The notes under the pieces are model-generated. The model worked only from the letters and a program-made list of their open reading frames with translations. It ran no database searches and was not told the DNA's origin. 6,105 nt of DNA, taken from assembly GCA_043812935.1 (NCBI GenBank), contig JBDRLO010000058.1:1-6105 (forward strand), given 5' to 3'. Positions within the stretch are counted from its first letter, which is position 1. Each line of letters starts with the position of its first letter. This stretch comes from JBDRNE01 sp043812935. Lineage in GTDB: Bacteria > Omnitrophota > Gorgyraeia > Tantalellales > Tantalellaceae. The position numbers and the translations under genes were made by a program. Below are positions 1 through 5,774 of this stretch, in pieces.

Positions 1-1
1 T

Positions 2-1198
2 AGTATAGCCTGTATGGAGTTAACTTCGGAAGAGGTTGATAAATATTATAACGCGTTTTCAAATGGTACATTATGGGCTTTGTTTCATTATTTTTTTGAG
101 AAGAGTTTTATTGATCATTCCGCGTGGCGAAGTTATTGTAAAGTGAATGAACGGTTCGCTAAAGTAATCTGTGAAATTTCACAGGAAGATGATATTGTTT
201 GGATCCAGGATTTTCATCTTTTCATGGTGCCTCATTATTTGCGTAAGCTAAGGCCTAGCCAGGAAATACATTTTTTTCTTCATATTCCGTTTCCGCATAT
301 TGATATTTTTTCGATTTTACCTTGGCAAAGACAAATATTAGAGTCACTTTTATGTTGTGATACGGTTGGAATGCATCATAAGCAGTATTTGAGAAATTTT
401 AACGATACAATTACTCATTATATCCGGGAAATGAAAAATGAGAATAAAATAATCCGAAAAGAAGATATTAAAACTTTTTTTTATGTGAACCCCATTAGCA
501 TAGATTTTGATAAGATTGACCGGACGTCACGTTTGCCGGAAGTTATTAAACGAAAAGAAGCGATATTACAGCAAGCCAGTTGCCCTAATCTTATTCTTGG
601 AGTTGACCGGATTGATTATTCTAAAGGGATAAAAGAGAGGCTCTTGGGTTTGGAAATGATGCTGGAAATTCATCCTGAGATGAAAGAACAGTTTTTTTAT
701 TATCAGTTGGTTGTACCCAGCAGGGAAGATGTTACAAGTTACTCGATGTTTAAAAAAGAAATAGACGAGGTTATCGGAAGAATCAACGGACGGTTTTCTA
801 CGGGTCTTTGGGCACCGATTCATTATAATTATGGATCTGTTTCTTTTGAAGAACTTGTGGCGTTATATTCAGCCGCGGGTGTTGCTTTGGTGACACCGCT
901 TAGGGACGGGATGAATCTTGTTTGTAAAGAATATGTCGCGGCGCATTCGGATAATGAAGGAGTTTTGGTGCTTTCAAAGTTTGCGGGCGCGATTGCGGAG
1001 ATAAAAAATTGTGTGCCGGTTAATCCGTACAGTATTGAAGATATCGCGAACGCGATTTATAGCGCGCTTCATATGCCAAAACCTGTTATGCGGAATAAAA
1101 TGTCAAAAATGCGAAATAACATAAGAACGCATAATATTGATACCTGGCTTCAGAATTGTTTATCTAATTTTCAAAAAGCTAAAGACCAAAAAGTGTGA
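2..1198 (+). CDS. otsA: Trehalose-6-phosphate synthase (GT20), 5'-truncated by window edge
   Basis: Family role: transfers glucose from a nucleotide sugar to glucose 6-phosphate, giving trehalose 6-phosphate in the cytosol. The reading frame is open to the left edge, so the ATG at 14 is an internal Met and not the start. Aligned from memory with the 474-residue E. coli OtsA, about 60 N-terminal residues are off-window, including the glycine-rich loop and the Arg9 equivalent. Counting from the Met at 14, the visible part keeps the YYNAFSN acceptor motif (11-17), Trp21, the HIPFP motif (His90, E. coli His154), RIDYSKG with Arg199 and Lys204 (E. coli Arg262/Lys267), Arg237 in PSRED (E. coli Arg300), and LRDGMNLV with Asp298, followed by KEYVAA with Glu306. 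The usual WIHDYHL motif reads WIQDFHL here, a mild substitution. otsB starts 4 nt after the stop. A related GT20 enzyme, glucosylglycerol-phosphate synthase, cannot be fully excluded, but the glucose 6-phosphate-binding residues look retained. Confidence 0.95.
   Translation, partial: SIACMELTSEEVDKYYNAFSNGTLWALFHYFFEKSFIDHSAWRSYCKVNERFAKVICEISQEDDIVWIQDFHLFMVPHYLRKLRPSQEIHFFLHIPFPHIDIFSILPWQRQILESLLCCDTVGMHHKQYLRNFNDTITHYIREMKNENKIIRKEDIKTFFYVNPISIDFDKIDRTSRLPEVIKRKEAILQQASCPNLILGVDRIDYSKGIKERLLGLEMMLEIHPEMKEQFFYYQLVVPSREDVTSYSMFKKEIDEVIGRINGRFSTGLWAPIHYNYGSVSFEELVALYSAAGVALVTPLRDGMNLVCKEYVAAHSDNEGVLVLSKFAGAIAEIKNCVPVNPYSIEDIANAIYSALHMPKPVMRNKMSKMRNNIRTHNIDTWLQNCLSNFQKAKDQKV
169..184. repeat. 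Perfect 16-bp palindrome inside otsA
   Basis: CTGTGAAATTTCACAG reads identically on both strands. The half-sites TGTGA and TCACA are those of the CRP/FNR superfamily consensus, but the spacer is 4 nt, not the 6 nt of E. coli CRP. It is within coding sequence, so it may be fortuitous or an intragenic regulator site. Confidence 0.4.
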
Positions 1199-1202
1199 CA
1201 GA

Positions 1203-2027
1203 ATGAAAAGTTTTAAAAAAGAGTGGAAAAACATTAGACAGAAAATAAAGTCAAAAGAGCTTTATTTGTTTTTAGATCTTGACGGTACGTTGTGTCCGAT
1301 ACGGCGGCGGCTTGATAATGTAGTGTTAAGCTCGGATAAAAAAAACGTTTTAGAAAAACTTAATTTCATTGATGGGGTTTCTGTGGCTATTGTGTCGGGA
1401 CGGAAGATCAATGATTTAAAAAAAATAGTGGGTATTAAAAATCTGATATATGTGGGTAATCACGGTTTTGAAGCGCAGGGGGTTGGGGGGCATAATACTG
1501 ATGTGTTTTTAAGAAAGTTCACGCGATATGAAGCATTGATGAAAAAAATAAAGCAAAAACTTAAAAAGAGTTTGAAAAAGTATAAAGGCGTTGTGGTTGA
1601 AGATAAAGGAATAACCCTAGGTGTGCATTATAGACAGGTAACGGAAAAAGCTTTTAAAGAAGTGAAGTCTGTTTTTGAAAACATTATTGCGCCGTACGAA
1701 ACAAAAAAGCAGGTTCTGATACGGCCGGGTAAAAAAGTTTGGGAAGTGCGGCCGCCGGTTAACTGGAACAAAGGACGTATGGTGTCCTGGATTTTCGGTC
1801 AGGTTACAAAAAAAAGAAACGGGAAAATGGCGGCGTTTTGTATGGGGGATGATAAAACAGATGAAGATATGTTTAAAGAGTTTAAAGGAAACAAAAACGT
1901 TTATACGATAAAAATCGGACAGAAGACAGATCATAGTTGTGCAGGGTATTATCTTAAGAATACGACCGAGGTGGCGGATTTACTTAAGAAGTTATACCGT
2001 TTTAAAAGAAGAAAGGAGAGTGTGTAG
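1203..2027 (+). CDS. otsB: Trehalose-6-phosphate phosphatase (HAD superfamily)
   Basis: Dephosphorylates trehalose 6-phosphate to trehalose, the step after OtsA. The 274-residue product is close to the usual OtsB length (E. coli 266). All HAD motifs are visible: motif I LDLDGTL with nucleophile Asp25 and acid/base Asp27; motif II in IVSGR (Ser65-Arg67); the OtsB-typical YVGNHGFE (83-90); the motif III lysine in NKGRMVSW (Lys190); and motif IV GDDKTDEDMF with Asp216, Asp217, Asp220 and Asp222. The frame is open upstream to an ATG at 1137 inside otsA, but ATG 1203 gives the family-typical N-terminus about 20 residues before motif I and lies 4 nt after the otsA TGA. No good Shine-Dalgarno precedes 1203, so translation probably depends on reinitiation after otsA. 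The protein is very lysine-rich. The next gene begins immediately after the TAG. Confidence 0.95.
   Translation: MKSFKKEWKNIRQKIKSKELYLFLDLDGTLCPIRRRLDNVVLSSDKKNVLEKLNFIDGVSVAIVSGRKINDLKKIVGIKNLIYVGNHGFEAQGVGGHNTDVFLRKFTRYEALMKKIKQKLKKSLKKYKGVVVEDKGITLGVHYRQVTEKAFKEVKSVFENIIAPYETKKQVLIRPGKKVWEVRPPVNWNKGRMVSWIFGQVTKKRNGKMAAFCMGDDKTDEDMFKEFKGNKNVYTIKIGQKTDHSCAGYYLKNTTEVADLLKKLYRFKRRKESV
2013..2018 (+). promoter_or_regulatory. Ribosome-binding site for the GT4 (TreT-like) gene
   Basis: AAGGAG lies 9 nt before ATG 2028, inside the last codons of otsB. It fixes the start of the next gene and, with the directly abutting stop and start, implies coupled translation. Confidence 0.8.
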
Positions 2028-3461
2028 ATGTTTGATGATCGAAGCAGAAGATATAAAAATCAGTATGTGCCGCTTGAACCCGTGGATGTAAATTTGTATG
2101 AGCCGTTTATAGGAAAAGAACTGCTGGATCATATTAAGTTTTTGGCAGAACCGCTTAAACGTAAAGTGTGGGCAAATGTGAATTCAACGTTTGTCGGCGG
2201 TGGTGTCGCTGAAATGTTGCAGAGTGTTGTGCCGTTCGCGCGTGGGCTTGGAATTGATGCCAGATGGTTTGTTATCGAAGGAAGCGAAGAGTTTTTCACT
2301 GTAACTAAAAAATTTCATAATTTGCTTCAGGGAGTAGATCAGGATATTTCACTTAGAGAGATATTTCACGCGTATTTGGATACTATTGATGAAAATACCA
2401 AAAAAGCTAAAGTTGTAGGGCATATGGTTACCATACATGATCCTCAGCCCGCGGCAATAATAATGAACGGTAATGTGTACGGCCATATTTTCTGGAGGTG
2501 TCACATTGATACAACGAATGCCAGCCGCAGGATATGGCGTTTTTTAATGCCGTATATCAATCAGTATGAGGGCGCTATTTTTTCGAGTAAAGAATATGTT
2601 ATGAGCAATGTGCAGATTCCGACTTATGAAATAAACCCTTCAATTGACCCTTTGCGTAAAAAGAATAAGCATCGAACCAGGAAAGAAGCGTTAAAGATTC
2701 TGGATGGTTTGTTTAATAAAAACAATATTGATCCGTCCAGGCCTATTGTGGCGGCTGTATCACGGTACGATATTCATAAAAATCAGAAAACTATTATTAA
2801 AGCGTTTAAACTTTTGGAAAAAAATCTGCCGAAAGAAATAAATCCTATTTTAATATTGGTTGGGAATTCCGCGTCAGATGATCCGGAAGGCATGAAAATG
2901 TATCATGAGATTAACAAAATGGCGGAAGGAGAAAAAGATATACATCTTTTTCTTAATGTGGAAAACAACGATGAAGTGATAGGGGCGCTTTTGAGTGTCG
3001 CGGATTGTTTTGTGCATATCTCAACTAAGGAAGGGTTCGGGCTTGTTGTTGCTGAAGCTATGTGGCAGGGAACGCCTGTTGTTGGTAGTAATATTGGCGG
3101 TATAAAAAAACAGGTAATAAGCGGGCATAACGGGTTTTTAGTTGAGCCGTATGAAACAGAAGACGTTGCCAGAGCTATAAAGTCTATACTTGAAGATAAG
3201 CTTTTAAGGCATACTTTAGGGACAAACGCGATGCAGACTGTTCAGCAGCATTTTTTGCTTCCTCATATGGTTATGAAACATCTTTTGCTAATGAGATACT
3301 GTCTTGAGATTGATAATAAAATTCCGGAATCAAGAATTAATAAACTGACTTATAAAGAGATTACACAGGCGCTTTATGGCAGGACTGTTTGGCCTTTTTC
3401 TACAGATGACCTTAAGAAACGTATCGAAACTATTTGGGAAGGGTTAGAGCAGGAGCTGTAA
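2028..3461 (+). CDS. TreT-like GT4 glycosyltransferase (probable trehalose synthase)
   Basis: Most similar by eye to trehalose glycosyl-transferring synthases (TreT), which make trehalose reversibly from an NDP-glucose and glucose without a phosphorylated intermediate. The 477 residues show a two-Rossmann GT-B layout. The N-terminal half carries NSTFVGGGVAEML (52-64) with a Gly loop, TIHDPQPA (135-142), WRCHID (156-161), WRFLMPYINQYEGAIFSS (170-187) and PSIDPL (204-209). The C-terminal half carries VSRYDIHKNQ with Arg246 and Lys251, and the GT4 EX7E element with Glu335 and Glu343. Start ATG 2028 is supported by AAGGAG 9 nt upstream and abuts the otsB stop. Known TreT proteins are roughly 400-415 residues. 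Here the recognisable GT fold ends near residue 425 and about 50 further residues, ending in an acidic helix-like tail, have no assigned role. Beside otsAB it probably acts on trehalose or a related glucoside. The family call is firm, the exact acceptor is not. Confidence 0.85.
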   Translation: MFDDRSRRYKNQYVPLEPVDVNLYEPFIGKELLDHIKFLAEPLKRKVWANVNSTFVGGGVAEMLQSVVPFARGLGIDARWFVIEGSEEFFTVTKKFHNLLQGVDQDISLREIFHAYLDTIDENTKKAKVVGHMVTIHDPQPAAIIMNGNVYGHIFWRCHIDTTNASRRIWRFLMPYINQYEGAIFSSKEYVMSNVQIPTYEINPSIDPLRKKNKHRTRKEALKILDGLFNKNNIDPSRPIVAAVSRYDIHKNQKTIIKAFKLLEKNLPKEINPILILVGNSASDDPEGMKMYHEINKMAEGEKDIHLFLNVENNDEVIGALLSVADCFVHISTKEGFGLVVAEAMWQGTPVVGSNIGGIKKQVISGHNGFLVEPYETEDVARAIKSILEDKLLRHTLGTNAMQTVQQHFLLPHMVMKHLLLMRYCLEIDNKIPESRINKLTYKEITQALYGRTVWPFSTDDLKKRIETIWEGLEQEL

Positions 3462-3479
3462 AAGTGTTTTTGTACAAAT

Positions 3480-3484
3480 GGAGG
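3480..3484 (+). promoter_or_regulatory. Ribosome-binding site that decides the DUF6941-like start
   Basis: GGAGG sits 5 nt before ATG 3490. It overlaps the last base of an in-frame upstream ATG at 3478, so that earlier ATG would be part of the SD region and is unlikely to be the true start. Confidence 0.8.
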
Positions 3485-3489
3485 GATCA

Positions 3490-3909
3490 ATGGCAAAATT
3501 GCAAAAACCGATAGTAAATGCCATGCTGATTTGCGATCGTATTATTACGGAAGCTGGAACAAATAAAAAAAGCCTGATTGGTGTTTTTGAGAATATCAGC
3601 GCGTATAAGTTTCCATGTGTGCATCATTTTCTGGCTGTTTACATAAAACTTACGGATGCAAGAGGAGAGTATAAATTCAGGCTTGAGCTGGGCGATCTGG
3701 AAAATGATGGTATTGTCGGAAAAGCCGAGATACCTAACCCCATAACGATTAATAACCCTCTTGCAATACACGATCTTGTTTTTAACCTGGCGGGGATTAA
3801 ATTTGCGCATCCGGGTAAATATGAGTTCAGAATTTTTGCTAATGACGAAGTTTTTGGGCAGAAAACGTTTTTAGTGAATCTAATAAAGAAAAATCGCAAT
3901 GAAGGATAA
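3490..3909 (+). CDS. Small conserved protein of unknown function (DUF6941-like)
   Basis: The 139-residue product resembles a group of short bacterial proteins that I associate with DUF6941. Function is not known to me. Family-like stretches are the N-terminal KPIVNAMLICD (6-16), TNKKSLIGVFENI (24-36), YIKLTDARGEYKFRLEL (51-67), LVFNLAGIKFAHPGKYEFRIF (97-117) and an FGQKTF (122-127) ending. The alternating pattern and the HPGKYEF turn suggest a single compact beta-sandwich domain. No signal peptide, membrane segment or obvious catalytic triad is visible. Start ATG 3490 is preferred over in-frame ATG 3478 because GGAGG lies just before it and the family begins with a short MAKL-type N-terminus. 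It is separated from the GT4 gene by 28 nt, the widest gap in the window, and from the U32 gene by 6 nt. It is probably co-transcribed, but context gives no clear role. Confidence 0.8.
   Translation: MAKLQKPIVNAMLICDRIITEAGTNKKSLIGVFENISAYKFPCVHHFLAVYIKLTDARGEYKFRLELGDLENDGIVGKAEIPNPITINNPLAIHDLVFNLAGIKFAHPGKYEFRIFANDEVFGQKTFLVNLIKKNRNEG
3902..3906 (+). promoter_or_regulatory. Ribosome-binding site for the U32 gene
   Basis: AAGGA lies 9 nt before ATG 3916 and within the last codons of the preceding gene. It favours ATG 3916 over the in-frame ATG at 3922, which would give a 15-nt spacer. Confidence 0.65.
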
Positions 3910-3915
3910 TTCTTT

Positions 3916-5145
3916 ATGAGTATGATTAAAAACAAGCCCGAGTTAACTGCGCCTGCGGGAGACTGGCCGTCGCTGTACAGCGCGGTTGAATCAGGCGCTG
4001 ATGCTGTTTATTTTGGGATTAAAGGCATTAATATGAGGCATTCTGCCGAGAATTTTGATGTCCTTGAAATCAAAAAAGTGATGGCCTATCTTCATAAAAA
4101 TGAAGTTAAAGGGTATCTGGCTCTTAACGTTGTTGTGTACAACAGTGAGATTTCGAAAATTAAACGTATTTTAAAAGAAGCAAAAAAGTGTAAAGTAGAC
4201 GCGGTAATTCTTTTTGATACGGCTGTTTTGGCGCTTGCTAAAAGTCTGGGGTTAAAGACGCATTTGTCAACGCAGGCAAGTGTCTCCAATTTTGAGGCTG
4301 TTAAGTTTTTTTCGGTGTTAGGGGTTAAAAGAATTGTTTTAGCAAGAGAATGTGTTTTAAAAGATATAAAGGCCATTATACAAAAATGCCGTAAAGAAAA
4401 AGTGAATTGTGAAATAGAAACTTTTGTTCACGGTGCTATGTGTGTAAGCATATCCGGCAGGTGTTTTCTGTCACATCAGTCTTTTTTTAAATCCGCTAAT
4501 AGGGGTGAATGCCTTCAACCATGCAGGCGTGAATTTGTTATTACTGATCGTGATAATGAATGTGATTATGTTTTGGGTGAAAATTATTTGTTAAGCCCGA
4601 AAGATCTTTGTACGATAAAATTTATTGACGTATTGATTGAAGCAGGTATTGACGCGTTTAAAATTGAAGGCAGGATGCGTTCCCCGGAGTATGTAAGAAT
4701 AGTTACGGCGGTATATAGGAAAGCAATTGACGCGGCTATGCTCGGTAAGCTAACGGAAGAGTTAAAAGAAAAATTGTTTCAGAAATTGAAATGTACTTTT
4801 AACCGCGGTTTTGAAGAAGGGTTTTATTTCGGGGGGCCGGGAGGCTTAGGTGAAACATCGGAGAGTATGTACGAAAAGGAATATGTCGGCGAAGTTATAA
4901 AATTTTATAAAAAAATTAGTGTCGCGGAAATTTCGATTATGAGCGGCAGACTAAAAAAAGGTGACAAAATATTAATAAGCGGAAAAAGAACGCCTGCGGG
5001 GTTTGCTGAGGTGCGGGAAATGGAGATAAAGCATAAAAGTGTTGATGATGCTGCTAAAGGTACTGCAGTTGGAATTAAACTGCCGTTTTTGGTTCACGCG
5101 AAAGATAAGGTTTTTTTGTGGAAGTTGAAAAAGAACGAAAGTTAA
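3916..5145 (+). CDS. U32-family protein, TrhP-like (probable tRNA uridine hydroxylation)
   Basis: U32 proteins were once called peptidases. Characterised members are mostly iron-sulfur oxygen-independent hydroxylases: TrhP (tRNA U34), RlhA (23S rRNA) and UbiU/UbiV (ubiquinone). The 409 residues start with ELTAPAGDWPSLYSAVESGADAVYFG-type TIM-barrel repeats (9-34), continue with THLSTQASVSN (115-125), and carry the U32 signature from Glu168 to Ser186 (ETFVHGAMC...GRCFLS). The next elements are NRGECLQPCR (195-204), LLSPKDLC (225-232) and FKIEGRMRSPEYV (248-260). Cys176, Cys183, Cys199, Cys203 and Cys232 are candidate cluster ligands. Residues 320-405 look like the C-terminal beta-barrel domain found in TrhP/YrrO proteins. 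Length and the RGxCxQPCR and KDLC motifs fit the TrhP/YrrO branch better than UbiU/UbiV. Substrate assignment is inference; RlhA-like or unknown specificity remains possible. There is no signal peptide, so it is cytosolic. Confidence 0.9.
   Translation: MSMIKNKPELTAPAGDWPSLYSAVESGADAVYFGIKGINMRHSAENFDVLEIKKVMAYLHKNEVKGYLALNVVVYNSEISKIKRILKEAKKCKVDAVILFDTAVLALAKSLGLKTHLSTQASVSNFEAVKFFSVLGVKRIVLARECVLKDIKAIIQKCRKEKVNCEIETFVHGAMCVSISGRCFLSHQSFFKSANRGECLQPCRREFVITDRDNECDYVLGENYLLSPKDLCTIKFIDVLIEAGIDAFKIEGRMRSPEYVRIVTAVYRKAIDAAMLGKLTEELKEKLFQKLKCTFNRGFEEGFYFGGPGGLGETSESMYEKEYVGEVIKFYKKISVAEISIMSGRLKKGDKILISGKRTPAGFAEVREMEIKHKSVDDAAKGTAVGIKLPFLVHAKDKVFLWKLKKNES
5106..5110 (+). promoter_or_regulatory. 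Possible ribosome-binding site for the transglutaminase-like gene
   Basis: TAAGG lies inside the U32 gene, separated by a run of seven T from GTG 5118. This is a plausible SD spacing (7 nt) and the main reason to favour the GTG start. The alternative ATG 5154 has only a weak GAAAG at 5137-5141. Confidence 0.45.
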
Positions 5146-5774
5146 TTAAATATATGGCACAGGTTGATGAAGTGTTTGAAAATTGGACAAACGGGCTTTC
5201 AGAAAAAGAGAGCCGTATTGTGGTTTTTGAAAAAATTCGTAATATTCCGTTTGTTGTTATCCCGGAATTTTTTAAATCAAAAAATGATATGATGAATATT
5301 TTAAAGAGCAATAAAGGTTTTTGTGTTCCAAAGCAGTATGTTTTAGGGGCAATGTTTCAAAAACTTGGGTTGGATGTTAAATACTACATATGTTCTTTTA
5401 GATGGAAAGATCTGGACGTTGAGTTTCCATTAAAACTTGAAAACCTTGCAAAACAAATTCCGATTACGTACCATTTCGCGTGTAAGGTGTTTATAAATGG
5501 TGAATGGGTTGTTGTTGATGCTACATGGGATCCGGAACTGAAAAAATTGAAATTTCCGGTTAATGAAAACTGGGACGGAGAAATAAATACTCAGAACGCG
5601 GTTAAGCCCAGAGAAGAATTTGTTTATGATAATGTGGAGGAACAGGCCGGGTTTTTCGGCAAAAAAATAAAACAATATAGTTTTTCCGATAAACTGAAAC
5701 TTTTAAAGTTTTCAAAAACGCTCAATGCCTGGCTTAATGAAGCCAGGTCTGAAATTAAACAGGAGGGGTTATGA
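5118..5774 (+). CDS. Transglutaminase-like (papain-fold) domain protein
   Basis: The 218-residue product (from GTG 5118) has the ordered Cys, His, Asp pattern of the transglutaminase-like superfamily. Cys69 is in NKGFCVPKQYVLGAMFQKLGLDVKY, His119 in ITYHFACKVFINGEW, and Asp134 in VVVDATWDPEL. Such proteins can be peptidases, amidases or transglutaminases; nothing here fixes the substrate. The residues before the Cys form a helical region like those preceding many TGc domains (VFEKIRNIPF). After the triad comes a conserved-looking FPVNENWDG (146-154) and AVKPREEF (161-168), then a lysine-rich helical tail. No signal peptide or transmembrane segment is seen, so it is probably cytosolic, unlike many transglutaminase-like proteins. 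The start is uncertain: GTG 5118 overlaps the U32 gene by 28 nt and has TAAGG 7 nt upstream, whereas ATG 5154 gives 206 residues and an 8-nt gap but almost no SD. The triad is kept either way. Its stop overlaps the next start. Confidence 0.8.
   Translation: MEVEKERKLIKYMAQVDEVFENWTNGLSEKESRIVVFEKIRNIPFVVIPEFFKSKNDMMNILKSNKGFCVPKQYVLGAMFQKLGLDVKYYICSFRWKDLDVEFPLKLENLAKQIPITYHFACKVFINGEWVVVDATWDPELKKLKFPVNENWDGEINTQNAVKPREEFVYDNVEEQAGFFGKKIKQYSFSDKLKLLKFSKTLNAWLNEARSEIKQEGL
5728..5747 (+). repeat. Perfect 8-bp inverted repeat, stem-loop ahead of the PHP gene
   Basis: CCTGGCTT (5728-5735) and AAGCCAGG (5740-5747) are exact reverse complements around a 4-nt AATG loop. A flanking G5727-T5748 pair could extend the stem as G-U in RNA. 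It lies in the 3' end of the transglutaminase-like gene, 13 nt before the strong SD of the next gene. No U-run follows, so it is not a typical Rho-independent terminator. A role in RNA processing or translation control is inference. Confidence 0.6.
5761..5766 (+). promoter_or_regulatory. Strong ribosome-binding site for the PHP gene
   Basis: AGGAGG is a near-perfect anti-16S match 4 nt before ATG 5771 and is the strongest SD in the window. It sits inside the last codons of the transglutaminase-like gene and fixes the ATGA overlap start. Confidence 0.85.

Noticed and set aside
475..482. Run of eight T in otsA as a possible frameshift site
   Set aside because: The otsA frame continues intact on both sides with conserved residues, so there is no sign of a programmed or accidental frameshift.
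566..823. Open frame on the minus strand within otsA, and similar minus-strand frames elsewhere (for example 1617-1934, 3487-3810, 4092-4376)
   Set aside because: They lie entirely opposite strongly supported genes, resemble no family I know, and have no convincing start signals.
1137..1202. Longer otsB starting at ATG 1137 inside otsA
   Set aside because: The extra 22 residues overlap otsA, lack an SD and are not typical of OtsB N-termini; ATG 1203 fits family length.
1748..1755. GCGGCCGC 8-bp palindrome in otsB
   Set aside because: A common restriction-site type of palindrome, explained by the coding of EVRPPV; no regulatory context.
2425..2437. Inverted repeat TATGGT/ACCATA inside the TreT-like gene
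   Set aside because: Six-base arms with a 1-nt centre within well-conserved coding sequence; expected by chance.
3441..3471. Possible terminator at the end of the TreT-like gene (T-run at 3467-3471)
   Set aside because: The T-run is short and the preceding sequence forms only a three-base arm, so it does not support a Rho-independent terminator.
3469..3478. 10-bp palindrome TTTGTACAAA in the widest gap, before the DUF6941-like gene
   Set aside because: Too short to be meaningful alone. It has no loop for an RNA hairpin, and no promoter elements are visible around it.
4130..4143. TGTTGT/ACAACA inverted repeat in the U32 gene
   Set aside because: The 2-nt spacer cannot form a stable hairpin and it lies in coding sequence.
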